DNA from: Arthrobacter sp. Y-9
GTDB lineage: Bacteria > Actinomycetota > Actinomycetes > Actinomycetales > Micrococcaceae
Assembly (NCBI RefSeq): GCF_029690065.1
Contig: NZ_CP121463.1
Coordinates: 3,038,001 to 3,102,000, forward strand
Length of the DNA: 64,000 nt
Direction of reading: 5' to 3'
In this document: one piece after another, positions 1 through 8,803 of the stretch
How positions within the stretch are numbered: the stretch's first letter is position 1
Layout of the letters: each line of letters opens with the position of its first letter
Notes under the pieces: generated by a model
Seen by the model: only the letters and a program-made list of their open reading frames with translations
What the model was told of the DNA's origin: nothing
The model's database searches: none
Position numbers and translations under genes: made by a program

Positions 1-73
1 AAGGAACGTTCCCCCCAAGTGTTCCTTGATCAAGCTACCCGGCGTTCGCTCGTTAAAGGGCTAGCTCGTTAAC

Positions 74-97
74 GGGGGTCCTCAGACACAGACCCCC
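74..97. terminator. Possible terminator hairpin after DUF305 gene
   Basis: A 7-base inverted repeat (GGGGGTC at 74-80, GACCCCC at 91-97) with a 10-base loop lies just downstream of the minus-strand DUF305 gene. There is no clear T tract. The remaining sequence of 1-146 holds another short inverted repeat (AAGGAAC 1-7, GTTCCTT 20-26) and a repeated GCTCGTTAA, but no gene that I can support. Confidence 0.3.
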
Positions 98-146
98 GGC
101 GAGCCGGCACCTCTCACCACCGGCCCGCCGTCGGGCCCCCTGCCCG

Positions 147-767
147 TCAGAGTCCGGCCAGCAGCTTCTTCATCTCGGCGATCTCCGCGGTCTGATCGGC
201 CACGATCTTGCGGCTCAGGTCCACGGCCTTCGTATCCTTGCCGTCACGGCTCTCCGTGCGGGCCATGGTGAGCGCTCCCTCGTGATGCTTGATCATCTGC
301 GTCAGGAAGAGCCGTGCGGCCTCCGTCCCCTGGGCGGACTTCAGCTGCTCCAGGTCCTCGGCGCTCATCATCCCCTCCATCGAGTGGCCTCGGTGATCGG
401 CGGGATTCTCACCCCAGCCGCTGAGCCAGGAGGTGAGCGTGGCGATCTCCGGACCCTGCGCCTGCTGGATCCTGCGGGCCAGAGCCGTCACCCCCACGGG
501 TAACCCCTTCTTCTCCAGCACGATCCCGCTCATCTCGAGCGCCTGACGATGGTGCGGGATCATCATGGCCGCGAACATCGTGTCCGCGGCATTGTGGCCA
601 TCACCGGCGGGATTGCCGGTCGACGGAGCCGGGGCGCTGGACGCGGGCATGCTGTGCCCGGGCATCCCGGCCATGTCGCCGCCCGAGCCTCCGGAGCCCG
701 TCGAGCAGGCCGAGAGCAGGAGCGCGGCGCTGAGGGCGGCAGCCGTGGTGATCAGTGTCTTCTTCAT
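147..767 (-). CDS. DUF305 family lipoprotein, probable copper-binding
   Basis: This is a 206-residue exported protein of the DUF305 (ferritin-like, CopM-related) family. The start at 767 is chosen because an AAGGA ribosome site lies about 9 bases upstream and the protein then opens with a lipoprotein signal ending LLLSAC. Two family motifs are visible, MMIPHHRQAL and MIKHHEGAL, with further Met/His-rich stretches (MAGMPGHSM, HSMEGMM) suited to binding copper. It is the last gene of the minus-strand copper operon, 53 bases after the DUF6153-like gene. DUF305 proteins often accompany copper-resistance genes. A role in extracytoplasmic copper binding is inferred from motifs and context. Confidence 0.85.
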   Translation of the reverse strand: MKKTLITTAAALSAALLLSACSTGSGGSGGDMAGMPGHSMPASSAPAPSTGNPAGDGHNAADTMFAAMMIPHHRQALEMSGIVLEKKGLPVGVTALARRIQQAQGPEIATLTSWLSGWGENPADHRGHSMEGMMSAEDLEQLKSAQGTEAARLFLTQMIKHHEGALTMARTESRDGKDTKAVDLSRKIVADQTAEIAEMKKLLAGL

Positions 768-820
768 GAAATGGGTCCTTCCAGTGGATTCAGGGGTCGG
801 TCTGCGATGCCACCGGGACC

Positions 821-1204
821 TCACGTCCTGCTGATGCAGAGTTCCACCAGGGACGGCGCCTGGACGTCATGGACGGACGGCGGGGCCGGCTCCGCACGGA
901 ATACCACTCCGAATCCGGCCCGCAGTTCAGCCGGGGCCACGAGCCCCGGAGCCGGACCGCCAGGCAAGGGGACGCAGCCCGACCCCGCGCCCGCCATGGT
1001 GTGACAGGGCGCCGGGCCGTCACACGGCGCGGAAGCCTCCGACGGCGAACTGTCGCCGACGTGCGGGACGGCGCCGTCGTCGTGGGCGGGGTGAGCGGCC
1101 GCGTGCGAGTGAGCCACTGCCGTCGGAAGCCCCGCGAGCGGATGCATGCCCAGGAGCCCCGCCACCACACCCAGGACGAACAGCAGCCGCTTCAGCACGG
1201 TCAT
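821..1204 (-). CDS. DUF6153-like small membrane-anchored protein
   Basis: The 127-residue protein has one hydrophobic N-terminal segment (about residues 5-25, with GVVAGLLGMHPL), a His-rich stretch (HSHAAAHPAHDD), Cys residues near the middle, and the C-terminal ending LVELCISRT. N-terminal GLLGMH and C-terminal LC..RT are features I associate with the actinobacterial DUF6153 family; its function is unknown. Its ATG overlaps the stop of the upstream copper ATPase gene by 4 bases (ATGA), so the two are translationally coupled. The His-rich outer region suggests a metal-related accessory role, which is inference only. Confidence 0.65.
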   Translation of the reverse strand: MTVLKRLLFVLGVVAGLLGMHPLAGLPTAVAHSHAAAHPAHDDGAVPHVGDSSPSEASAPCDGPAPCHTMAGAGSGCVPLPGGPAPGLVAPAELRAGFGVVFRAEPAPPSVHDVQAPSLVELCISRT

Positions 1205-3450
1205 GCGAGCGACGCCGGGTCGAGCCGGAGGCGGCGCAGCAGCTGTGCGTTGAGGGCCACCACGATGGTGGACAGGGACATGAGCACGGCACCGGCCGCC
1301 GGAGACAGCACGACGCCGGCGAAGGCCAGGACGCCCGCCGCGAGCGGCACCGAGAGGACGTTGTAGCCCGTGGCCCAGACCAGGTTCTGCCACATCTTCC
1401 GGTAACTCGCGCGGGAGAGCTCGACCAGGGAGAGGACGGCCCGCGGGTCGTTCCCCGCCAGCACCACCCCGGCCGATTCGACGGCCACGTCCGTGCCGGC
1501 GCCGATCGCGATCCCCACGTCCGCCCTGGCCAGCGCCGGGGAGTCGTTGACGCCGTCGCCCACCATCGCGACGCGCAGGCCCCGGGCCTGGAGCTCTGCG
1601 ACCTTGCCGTCCTTGTCGGCGGGCAGCACTTCGGCGAAGACCTCGTCGATGCCGAGCTCCGAGGCGACCGCCTCGGCGACCTGACGCGCGTCGCCCGTGA
1701 TCATGGCGACCGTGATCCCCCGCGCCTGCAAAGCGGACACCGCCTGCCGGGACTCGGGCCGGATGCCGTCCTCCAGGCTCAGGGCGCCCAGCACGGTCCG
1801 GTCCCGGAGCACGTGCAGCACGGCCGCGCCCCGCGACGACCAGGCTTCCGTGGCGACCCTCAGCCCGTCGGGCTCGGCGACGCCCAGTTCAGCCAGCAGG
1901 GCGGGGCCGCCCACCTGGTACTCCACGCCGTCGACGACGGCGCGAGCCCCTCGCCCGGTCAACGCGGCGAAGTCACGGGCCGGGGGAACCGTCAGGCCAC
2001 GCTCCCGGGCCGCGCGGACGATCGCGCGGGCCACCGGGTGTTCGCTGTCGGCCTCGACGGCGGCCGCGACGGCGAGCATCCGGGCGGCATCCCCGTCGAC
2101 CGCGGCGGTCTCGCGGACGGCCGGTTCACCCTGTGTGAGGGTTCCGGTCTTGTCGAAGAGCACGACGTCGACGGTCCGCATCTTCTCCAGGGCGATCCGG
2201 TTCTTGAGGAGGATCCCGGCCCGCGCCGCCCGTTCCGTCGAGATCGCGATCACGAGCGGGATGGCCAGGCCCAGGGCATGCGGGCAGGCGATCACGAGGA
2301 CCGTCACGGTCCGGGTCACGGCCTCGGGAATGTCGCCGAGGAGAGCCCAGACCAGGAAGGTCAGGAGCCCCGCGCCGGTGGCGAAGTAGAACAGGAAGGC
2401 GGCCGCGCGGTCTGCGAGGGCCTGTGTCCGGGACGAGGACGCCTGCGCTTCGGCGACGAGGCGTTCGATGCCCGCCAGAGCGGTGTCGCCGCCCACCGCG
2501 GTCACCCTGACCCGCACGCTGTTGTCCGTGGCGACGGTGCCGGCGACCACCTGGTCGCCCGGAGACCTGGGGACGGCTCTCGACTCGCCGGTGATCATCG
2601 ACTCGTCGAACTCGGCCCGCCCGTCCGTGATGACGCCGTCCGCCGGCATCCGCGAGCCGGACCGCACCAGGAGCAGGTCACCCGCTCGCAGCGCGGAGGT
2701 CGGCACCGTCTCGGTCCCATCCTCGGTGAGACGTTCCGCTTCGTCAGGCAGGAGCGCGGCGAGGGCGTCGAGCGCTCCCCGGGCCGAGCCGAGGGCCCGC
2801 ATCTCGATCCAGTGCCCGAGCAGCATGATGGTGACGAGCAGGGCCAGCTCCCACCAGAAGTCCAGGTCGAAGCCGCCCAGGCCCAGGGTGGTGGCCCAGG
2901 ACGCCAGGAAGGCCACGGTGATGGCCATGCTGATCAGGAGCATCATGCCGGGGCGGCGGTCCCGCAGTTCCTGGGCGCCGCCCCTCAGGAACGGGGCGCC
3001 GCCGTACAGGAAGATCACGGTGCCGAGGACGGGCGTGATCCAGGATGAACCGGGGAACTCCGGGGCGCGGAACCCCAGGAGATGGCCCACCATCGGGCTG
3101 AAGAAGACCACGGGGACGGAGAGCACGAGCGTGAGCCAGAACCGGCTGCGGAACATGGCGGTGCTGTGCCCGGCGTGTTCCCCGTGCTGATGCACCTGGT
3201 GGTCGTCGTCGGCTGCGTGGTGGTGGGTGTGGTGGTGTTCTGTCGTGGCGGCCGCCGTCTTCAGCGAGCCGGGCGCGTGGCCTGGTTCGTGGGAGCCTGG
3301 TTCGTGGCCGGTGGTCTGGCCAGGCCCGTCGTGGCCGCCATGCCCGTCGTGGCCGCCATGCCCGCCGGGGCCGCCAGGCCCGCCGGGGGCCTCGGCACCA
3401 GGGATGTCAGGATTCTGAGGATGGTGATGGTCGTGCTGTTGCTGCTTCAT
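1201..3450 (-). CDS. copB: Copper-translocating P1B-type ATPase, CopB-like (CPH motif)
   Basis: This 749-residue P-type ATPase should export copper (or silver) across the membrane using ATP. The N-terminus (about residues 1-110) is very rich in His and Gly with near-tandem GGHDGH units, as in CopB proteins, and has no CxxC metal-binding domain. The transmembrane metal-site motif is CPH (389-391), which defines the P1B-3 class. The phosphorylation motif DKTGTLT begins at D433, TGES and GDGVNDSPALA are intact. The start at 3450 follows a strong GGGAGGGG ribosome site; the frame extends further upstream but that part only shadows the chaperone gene. Downstream it overlaps the DUF6153-like gene by 4 bases. 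Confidence 0.93.
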   Translation of the reverse strand: MKQQQHDHHHPQNPDIPGAEAPGGPGGPGGHGGHDGHGGHDGPGQTTGHEPGSHEPGHAPGSLKTAAATTEHHHTHHHAADDDHQVHQHGEHAGHSTAMFRSRFWLTLVLSVPVVFFSPMVGHLLGFRAPEFPGSSWITPVLGTVIFLYGGAPFLRGGAQELRDRRPGMMLLISMAITVAFLASWATTLGLGGFDLDFWWELALLVTIMLLGHWIEMRALGSARGALDALAALLPDEAERLTEDGTETVPTSALRAGDLLLVRSGSRMPADGVITDGRAEFDESMITGESRAVPRSPGDQVVAGTVATDNSVRVRVTAVGGDTALAGIERLVAEAQASSSRTQALADRAAAFLFYFATGAGLLTFLVWALLGDIPEAVTRTVTVLVIACPHALGLAIPLVIAISTERAARAGILLKNRIALEKMRTVDVVLFDKTGTLTQGEPAVRETAAVDGDAARMLAVAAAVEADSEHPVARAIVRAARERGLTVPPARDFAALTGRGARAVVDGVEYQVGGPALLAELGVAEPDGLRVATEAWSSRGAAVLHVLRDRTVLGALSLEDGIRPESRQAVSALQARGITVAMITGDARQVAEAVASELGIDEVFAEVLPADKDGKVAELQARGLRVAMVGDGVNDSPALARADVGIAIGAGTDVAVESAGVVLAGNDPRAVLSLVELSRASYRKMWQNLVWATGYNVLSVPLAAGVLAFAGVVLSPAAGAVLMSLSTIVVALNAQLLRRLRLDPASLA

Positions 3451-3512
3451 GTCCCCTCCCGGGAGATCTGCCGCGCCTGCCGACGGGACCGTGCCCGTCG
3501 CCAGGCGCCGGC

Positions 3513-3860
3513 TCAGCGTTCGCTCAGGTGGTAGCCGGTGGACGCGACGGCGTCCCGCACGGCGGAGAGGCCGGCCGTTCCCGAGACGCGGAGCCGCGAG
3601 GTTCCGCCCGGGACCAGCTCGATGCTGCTGGATTCGACGCCCTCCACGGCGGAGAGCGCCGTCTCCACCTTCCGGACACAGCTGCCGCAGCTCAGGCCGT
3701 CGACGCCGACGTCGAGCGTCTGCGCCTCCTGACGGGACTGCTCGGGCGCCGCTTCCAGCGCGTCGGTCGAGGAGCTGGGCGCCGCCGGGGCGCAGCAGGT
3801 GCAGGAGGAGTCCTGCACGGGGGTGAGGGTCAGGTTGTTCCGGAGCTCGGAGTCGCACAT
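3513..3860 (-). CDS. copZ: CopZ-like heavy-metal-associated domain protein
   Basis: The 115-residue protein ends in a ferredoxin-like heavy-metal-associated (HMA) domain (about 48-115) with the metal site GLSCGSC (C58, C61). Before it is an unusual Cys-rich leader with SCTCC (about residues 19-23), which is longer than in a typical 70-residue CopZ. The likely job is cytosolic copper binding and delivery to the ATPase encoded 62 bases downstream. It is the first gene of the copper operon and lies directly after the CsoR-like operator. The start at 3860 gives the protein that begins MCDSEL; an upstream in-frame start would add a basic, unconserved-looking tail. Confidence 0.85.
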   Translation of the reverse strand: MCDSELRNNLTLTPVQDSSCTCCAPAAPSSSTDALEAAPEQSRQEAQTLDVGVDGLSCGSCVRKVETALSAVEGVESSSIELVPGGTSRLRVSGTAGLSAVRDAVASTGYHLSER

Positions 3861-3973
3861 GTCAGTTCCATTCCTTGACGTGAGAAAGGTCGTGGGTGCT
3901 GGGGTTGAACGGCTGTGACGGCGGCGGAGAGACGACCGCCTGGACATACCACTTCACTGACAACGCTTCAAAA

Positions 3974-3990
3974 ATACCCCTGGGGGGTAT
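3974..3990. promoter_or_regulatory. CsoR-type copper operator
   Basis: The 17-base sequence consists of ATACCCC, a TGG spacer and GGGGTAT, a perfect 7-base inverted repeat. This matches the G-tract-centred, pseudo-palindromic operators bound by CsoR-family Cu(I) repressors. It sits 114 bases upstream of the copZ-like start, consistent with copper-induced expression of the operon 3860-147. No csoR gene is in the window, so the regulator must be encoded elsewhere. Confidence 0.75.
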
Positions 3991-4046
3991 CTACGTCAAG
4001 CCTTCCTCCGCAATGACGCGAACCGTGCGGGACGGCAGGGCTGCTC

Positions 4047-4118
4047 GAAACAGTGTGTTTCCGCCGAAACCGCGTGCAGAACACACTGTTTCAGCGGAAA
4101 CCCACTGTTTCGGCGAAA
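4047..4118. repeat. Intergenic cluster of three GTTTC-type palindromic repeats
   Basis: Three related imperfect palindromes occur in 72 bases: GTTTCCGCCGAAAC (4057-4070), GTTTCAGCGGAAAC (4088-4101) and GTTTCGGCGAAA (4107-4118). In addition, GAAACAGTGTGTT (4047-4059) is exactly the reverse complement of AACACACTGTTTC (4080-4092). The cluster lies between the end of the sugar-phosphate isomerase gene (4137) and the copper promoter. It could act as a terminator, a protein-binding array or a dispersed repeat. Confidence 0.6.
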
Positions 4119-4136
4119 GGAGATCTCAGGGAGTGG

Positions 4137-4934
4137 CTAGCGGGCCAGGTGACGGCGCGCGAAGGCGAGGGTCTGTGCGAGCATCTCTTCCCGCTCCCCC
4201 GCGACCTTGGCCTTGCGGGTGCTGATCTCCGCCACCACGACGCCGTCGAAATCGGAGGCGGCCAGGTACTGGAGGGCTTCGGCGCAGCGCTGATTGCCCT
4301 CCCCCGGCATGAGGTGCTCGTCCTTGCTGCCCGCTCCGGTGCCATCCGTGAGGTGCACGTGGCGCAGGGCGGAGCCGAGCTCCCGCATGGCATCCAGGCT
4401 GTCCATGCCCGCCGTCGCGGAGTGCGAGAAGTCCCAGGTCACGTGCTGGTACCCGAATCCGAGGGGGTTCCAGTGCGGCAGGTACATCAGGATCTCCCGG
4501 CCACGGACGCGCCAGGGGTACATGTTCTCCACGGCGATCTTCACGCCGTGACGCTCCTGCGCCTCGAGCACGCCGTCGAAGAACTCCTCCGCGTACCCGT
4601 TCTGCCAGCGGAACGGCGGGTGGACGACCACGACGTCGCAGCCCACTTCACGCGCCATGAGGCACGACTGCTCGATCTTGTTCCACGCCTTGCCCCACAC
4701 CTGCTGGGTCAGCAGCAGCGTCGGCGCATGGATGGACACGATCTCCTGGCCGTACCGATCGCTCAGCTGACGGAGGGCCCGGGGATCCTGGCTGATGGGG
4801 TTGTTGGTGACCATGACCTCGACCCCGTCGTAGCCCAGATCCTGGGCCACGGCGAAGGCGTCATGGACGCTCAGCGGGTACACGGAGGCGCTGGACAGCG
4901 CGACCGTGAGGGGAGACCTGCCGGATTCGGCCAT
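4137..4934 (-). CDS. Sugar phosphate isomerase/epimerase (AP-endonuclease family 2 fold)
   Basis: The 265-residue protein is a TIM-barrel of the xylose-isomerase-like family. Metal-site style motifs are visible in order: VSIHAPT, VVVHPPF, IAVENMYP, TWDFSHSATAG, HVHLTDG and a late VVVAEIS. The true substrate is unknown. The start at 4934 is preferred because GGAG lies about 9 bases upstream; the ATG at 4949 would overlap ppx. Only one base separates it from the ppx stop, so the two are one transcript. Linkage of this family to a Ppx protein is common in actinobacteria, which suggests a shared but undefined role. Confidence 0.8.
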   Translation of the reverse strand: MAESGRSPLTVALSSASVYPLSVHDAFAVAQDLGYDGVEVMVTNNPISQDPRALRQLSDRYGQEIVSIHAPTLLLTQQVWGKAWNKIEQSCLMAREVGCDVVVVHPPFRWQNGYAEEFFDGVLEAQERHGVKIAVENMYPWRVRGREILMYLPHWNPLGFGYQHVTWDFSHSATAGMDSLDAMRELGSALRHVHLTDGTGAGSKDEHLMPGEGNQRCAEALQYLAASDFDGVVVAEISTRKAKVAGEREEMLAQTLAFARRHLAR

Positions 4935-4935
4935 C

Positions 4936-5913
4936 TCAGAGTTCTCCATCGTCCTTGACGTGGGCCGGTGGGTCCAGCGGCCCGTCGAAGACCAGCTGGT
5001 CGAGACGCCGCAGGATGAGCCCTTCACGCAGAGCCCAGGGGCAGATCACGATCCGCGGCTGGTCGAACAGTTCCAGCGCCGCCTCGGCTACGAGAGCACC
5101 GGCCAGCAACTGGGGCGCCCGGGCCTGCGAGACCCCCGGCAGATGCAGCCGGTCTTCGGCGCTCATCGCCGAGATCCGCTGTGCCCACAGACCGAGGTCC
5201 TCCCGGAGGAGCTCACGCCGCACATACGGACCGGCGGCGCTGGGCGCGGCGCCGGCGATCCGTGCCAGCGACCGGAAGGTCTTGGACGTCCCGGTCACCA
5301 CGTGCGGGGTGCCGATCCGCGCGAAGTCCTTCACCACGGGCTTGAGCGTGGACCGGATGTACTTCCGGAGTTCCTTGATGCTCTTGGCCGTCGGCGGATC
5401 CTCGGCCAGCCAGTCGCGTGTCAGGCGGCTCGCGCCGAGCGGCACACTCGTGGCGATCTCCGGGAGCTCGTCCCGGCCCAGGGCCATTTCGAAGGAGCCT
5501 CCGCCGATGTCCAGGTCCAGGACGGTGCCCGCAGCCCAGCCGAACCAGCGACGGACGGCGAAGAAGGTCATCTCCGCCTCTTCGCTGCCGGACAGCTCGC
5601 GTAAGGTCACGGTGGTCTCGTGCTTCACGCGGGCGAGAACCTGGGGACCGTTGGTGGCTTCCCGGATCGCCGAGGTGCAGAAAGCCAGGAGGTCCTCCGC
5701 CTTGTGCCGGGCGGCGAACTCCCAGGCCTCCAGGACGAACTCGACGAGTTCCTTCTGTCCGGCCTCGTTGATGCTGCCGTCCGGCTCCAGGTACTGGACG
5801 AGGGACAGCGGCCTCTTGTGGGATGCGAACGGCACCGGCTGGGCACCCGGATGGGCATCCACCAGCAAGAGGTGGACGGTGTTGGAACCGATATCCAGGA
5901 CGCCTAGACGCAT
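4936..5913 (-). CDS. ppx: Exopolyphosphatase, Ppx/GppA family
   Basis: This 325-residue protein belongs to the ASKHA-fold Ppx/GppA phosphatases, which release phosphate from inorganic polyphosphate (or from pppGpp). Motifs seen are the N-terminal phosphate-1 loop VLDIGSNTVHLLLVD, the middle TSAIREATN and the phosphate-2 loop LDLDIGGGSFEMALG, which carries the family's catalytic-loop signature. Its length is that of the short actinobacterial Ppx form, lacking the HD-like C-terminal domain of the E. coli enzyme. It is followed immediately by the sugar-phosphate isomerase gene and lies 19 bases after topA. Confidence 0.88.
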   Translation of the reverse strand: MRLGVLDIGSNTVHLLLVDAHPGAQPVPFASHKRPLSLVQYLEPDGSINEAGQKELVEFVLEAWEFAARHKAEDLLAFCTSAIREATNGPQVLARVKHETTVTLRELSGSEEAEMTFFAVRRWFGWAAGTVLDLDIGGGSFEMALGRDELPEIATSVPLGASRLTRDWLAEDPPTAKSIKELRKYIRSTLKPVVKDFARIGTPHVVTGTSKTFRSLARIAGAAPSAAGPYVRRELLREDLGLWAQRISAMSAEDRLHLPGVSQARAPQLLAGALVAEAALELFDQPRIVICPWALREGLILRRLDQLVFDGPLDPPAHVKDDGEL

Positions 5914-5932
5914 GTGCTCATTATGTCCTGTG

Positions 5933-8671
5933 TCAGGCCTTCTTCTTCGCGGCCGGCTTCTTGGCCGTGCTCCGTGACGTGGTGCTACGGGTGGTCCGCT
6001 TCACCGGCCCCTTGGCCCGCTTCTCCGCCAGAAGTTCAACGGCGCGTTCCCGGGTCAGCTCCTCGACGCTCGTGGAGCGCGGGACGGTGATGTTGGTGAT
6101 CCCGTCGGTGATGTACGGCCCGAAGCGGCCTTCCTTCACCACGATGTTCTTCTCCGACACCGGGTCCGGTCCGAACTCGGCGAGCGGCGGAACGGCCGCA
6201 CGGGCACCACGCTGCTTGGGCTGCGAGTAGATCTCCAGCGCCTGTTCCAGGGTGATGGTGAAGATCTCCTCCTCGGAACCGATCGACCGGGAGTCCGCGC
6301 CCTTCTTCAGGTACGGACCGAAGCGGCCGTTCTGCACCGTGATGGGAGTGCCTTCCTCATCCTGTCCCAGCACGCGGGGCAGGCTGAGCAGGGCCAGAGC
6401 CTCCTCCAGCGTGACGGTGTCCACGGACATGGACTTGAACAGCGACCCGGAACGCGGCTTGACCTTGACCGGCTTCTTCGGGGGCTTGGGCTTGCCGTTC
6501 TTGTAGTACTCGACCGGCTGCGCGGCGATTTCCTCGGCCGTCGGCTCGGGGATGATCTCCGTGACGAAGGCGCCGTAGCGGCCGTTCTTGGCCACCACGG
6601 TGTGCCCCGTGTGCGGGTCCACACCGAGGACGCGCTCCTCCGGGGCGGAGTTCTCCAGCAGCTCGCGGGCCTTCTCCGGGGTCAGCTCGTCCGGCGCCAG
6701 GTCCTCGGGGACGTTGGCTCGCAGCGCCTCCACGACCTCGCCGGTCTTGGCGTCGACCGTGGGAACGGTGCTCTCCAGGTACGGGCCGAACTTGCCCACC
6801 CGGAGCACGATGCCGTCGGTGACGGGGATCGAGTTGATGTCACGGGCGTCGATCTCACCGAGGTTGTTGACCACGGACTTCAGGCCGGCTTCCTTGCCGC
6901 CGTCCCCGAAGTAGAAGTGCTTGAGCCAGCTGGCGCCGGGCTCCTCACCGCGGGCGATGCGGTCCAGGTCCGTCTCCATGTCAGCCGTGAACTCGTAGTC
7001 CACGTAGTCGGAGAAGTGCTGTTCGAGCAGCTTGATGACGGAGAACGCGATCCAGCTGGGCACCAGGGCGGAGCCCTGCTTCCGGACGTAGCCGCGGTCC
7101 TGGATGGTGGAGATGGTGGCCGCGTACGTGGAGGGACGGCCGATGCCTTCCTTCTCCATCTCAGCGGTCAGCGAAGCTTCCGTGTAGCGCGGGGGCGGGG
7201 AGGTCTGGTGCCCGACGGCGGTGATGTCACTGCCCTGCAGGGTGTCGCCTTCGCCGACGTTCGGCAGACGGCGGGACTCGTCCGAGTCGTCCTCGCGGCT
7301 TTCGTCCTTGCCCTCCTCATAGGCGGCCAGGAAGCCGGGGAAGGTGATGACGGTGCCGGAGGCCGTGAACTCGGCGTCCCGGCCGTCGGAGGACACGGCG
7401 CCCAGCTTGATGGTCGCCGTCGAGCCCTTGGCGTCCGCCATCTGCGAGGCGACGGTGCGCTTCCAGATCAATTCGTACAGGCGGAACTCGTCAGCGGAGA
7501 GCTGGGACTTGACCTGCGCCGGGGTGCGGAAGGCGTCACCGGCGGGGCGGATGGCCTCGTGGGCCTCCTGCGCGTTGGCGCTCTTGTTGGCGTACACGCG
7601 CCGGCTGGACGGGACGTACTCGGCGCCGTACAGCTCGCTCGCCTGCTTGCGGGCCGCGTTGACGGCCTCATCCGAAAGCGCCGATGAGTCGGTACGCATA
7701 TAGGTGATGTAGCCGTTCTCGTAGAGACGCTGCGCCACCTGCATGGTGATCTTCGAGGAGAAGCGGAGCTTGCGGCCCGCCTCCTGCTGGAGGGTCGACG
7801 TGGTGAACGGCGCGGCCGGACGGCGGGTGTACGGCTTGGTCTCCATGGAGCGGACGCTGAAGTCCGCGGAACCCAGGTTCTCCGCCAGGCTCGTGGCGGC
7901 GGCTTCGTCCAGCAGGGCCACGGCCTTGCCCTTGAGCTGGCCTGCGTCGGTGAAGTCCTTGCCCGTGGCGAGACGCTTGCCGTCGACGCCGCTCAGCTTG
8001 GCCTTGAAGGACTCGCCCGCGGCGCTGAAGACACCGGTGAGGTCCCAGTACGAGGCGGACGTGAACGCCATGCGCTCCCGTTCGCGGTCCACCACGAGGC
8101 GGGTGACCACGGACTGCACGCGGCCCGCGGACAGCCCGCTGGCGACCTTGCGCCAGAGCACAGGGGAGATCTCGTAGCCGTAGAGGCGGTCCAGGACGCG
8201 GCGCGTCTCCTGGGCGTCCACCAGATCCGTGTCGATGTCCCGCAGGCTGGTCATGGCCCGCTGGATGGCTTCCTTGGTGATCTCACCGAAGGTCATCCGG
8301 TACACGGGGACCTTGGGCTTGAGCACCTCGAGCAGGTGCCACGCGATGGCTTCACCTTCGCGATCCCCATCAGTGGCGAGGTAGAGCTCGTCGGCGTCCT
8401 TGAGCTGCGCCTTGAGTTCCGCCACCACCTTCTTCTTATTGCTGGAGACCACGTAGTACGGCTTGAAGTCGTGATCCACGTCCACCGCGAACTTGCCCAC
8501 CGAGGTCTTCTTCAGCTCGGCGGGGAGCTCGGAGGGCTGCGGCAGGTCACGGATGTGACCGATGGAAGCCTCCACCACGAAACCCTCGCCCAGGTACTTG
8601 GCGATGGTCTTGCTCTTGGCGGGAGACTCCACGATCACGAGTTTCTTGCCGGTCTTGGCCTTGGTGGGCAC
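5933..8671 (-). CDS. topA: DNA topoisomerase I (type IA)
   Basis: The 912-residue enzyme relaxes negative supercoils by single-strand passage. The TOPRIM domain begins with KLVIVESPAKSKTIAKYLG (from about residue 9), and the catalytic tyrosine is Y324 in GYITYMRTDS. The C-terminal part has several zinc-free repeats with the pattern GRFGPY, and the tail is Lys/Thr/Ala-rich (ending KKPAAKKKA), both typical of actinobacterial TopA. The GTG at 8671 is selected because TAGGAG lies 4 bases upstream and the product then starts PTKAKTGKK; the ATG at 8713 lacks this support. Confidence 0.96.
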   Translation of the reverse strand: MPTKAKTGKKLVIVESPAKSKTIAKYLGEGFVVEASIGHIRDLPQPSELPAELKKTSVGKFAVDVDHDFKPYYVVSSNKKKVVAELKAQLKDADELYLATDGDREGEAIAWHLLEVLKPKVPVYRMTFGEITKEAIQRAMTSLRDIDTDLVDAQETRRVLDRLYGYEISPVLWRKVASGLSAGRVQSVVTRLVVDRERERMAFTSASYWDLTGVFSAAGESFKAKLSGVDGKRLATGKDFTDAGQLKGKAVALLDEAAATSLAENLGSADFSVRSMETKPYTRRPAAPFTTSTLQQEAGRKLRFSSKITMQVAQRLYENGYITYMRTDSSALSDEAVNAARKQASELYGAEYVPSSRRVYANKSANAQEAHEAIRPAGDAFRTPAQVKSQLSADEFRLYELIWKRTVASQMADAKGSTATIKLGAVSSDGRDAEFTASGTVITFPGFLAAYEEGKDESREDDSDESRRLPNVGEGDTLQGSDITAVGHQTSPPPRYTEASLTAEMEKEGIGRPSTYAATISTIQDRGYVRKQGSALVPSWIAFSVIKLLEQHFSDYVDYEFTADMETDLDRIARGEEPGASWLKHFYFGDGGKEAGLKSVVNNLGEIDARDINSIPVTDGIVLRVGKFGPYLESTVPTVDAKTGEVVEALRANVPEDLAPDELTPEKARELLENSAPEERVLGVDPHTGHTVVAKNGRYGAFVTEIIPEPTAEEIAAQPVEYYKNGKPKPPKKPVKVKPRSGSLFKSMSVDTVTLEEALALLSLPRVLGQDEEGTPITVQNGRFGPYLKKGADSRSIGSEEEIFTITLEQALEIYSQPKQRGARAAVPPLAEFGPDPVSEKNIVVKEGRFGPYITDGITNITVPRSTSVEELTRERAVELLAEKRAKGPVKRTTRSTTSRSTAKKPAAKKKA

Positions 8672-8803
8672 GGTGCTCCTACGGAATTCTTCTCTGGCGG
8701 GCCTGACGCCCATATCTGCCTAGTTCACCACACTTTGCCGGGCAGTTCCGACATGGAGCCTGCCCTGTGGACATCCGGCCTGCGGCCGGGAGTGGACAGC
8801 GGC

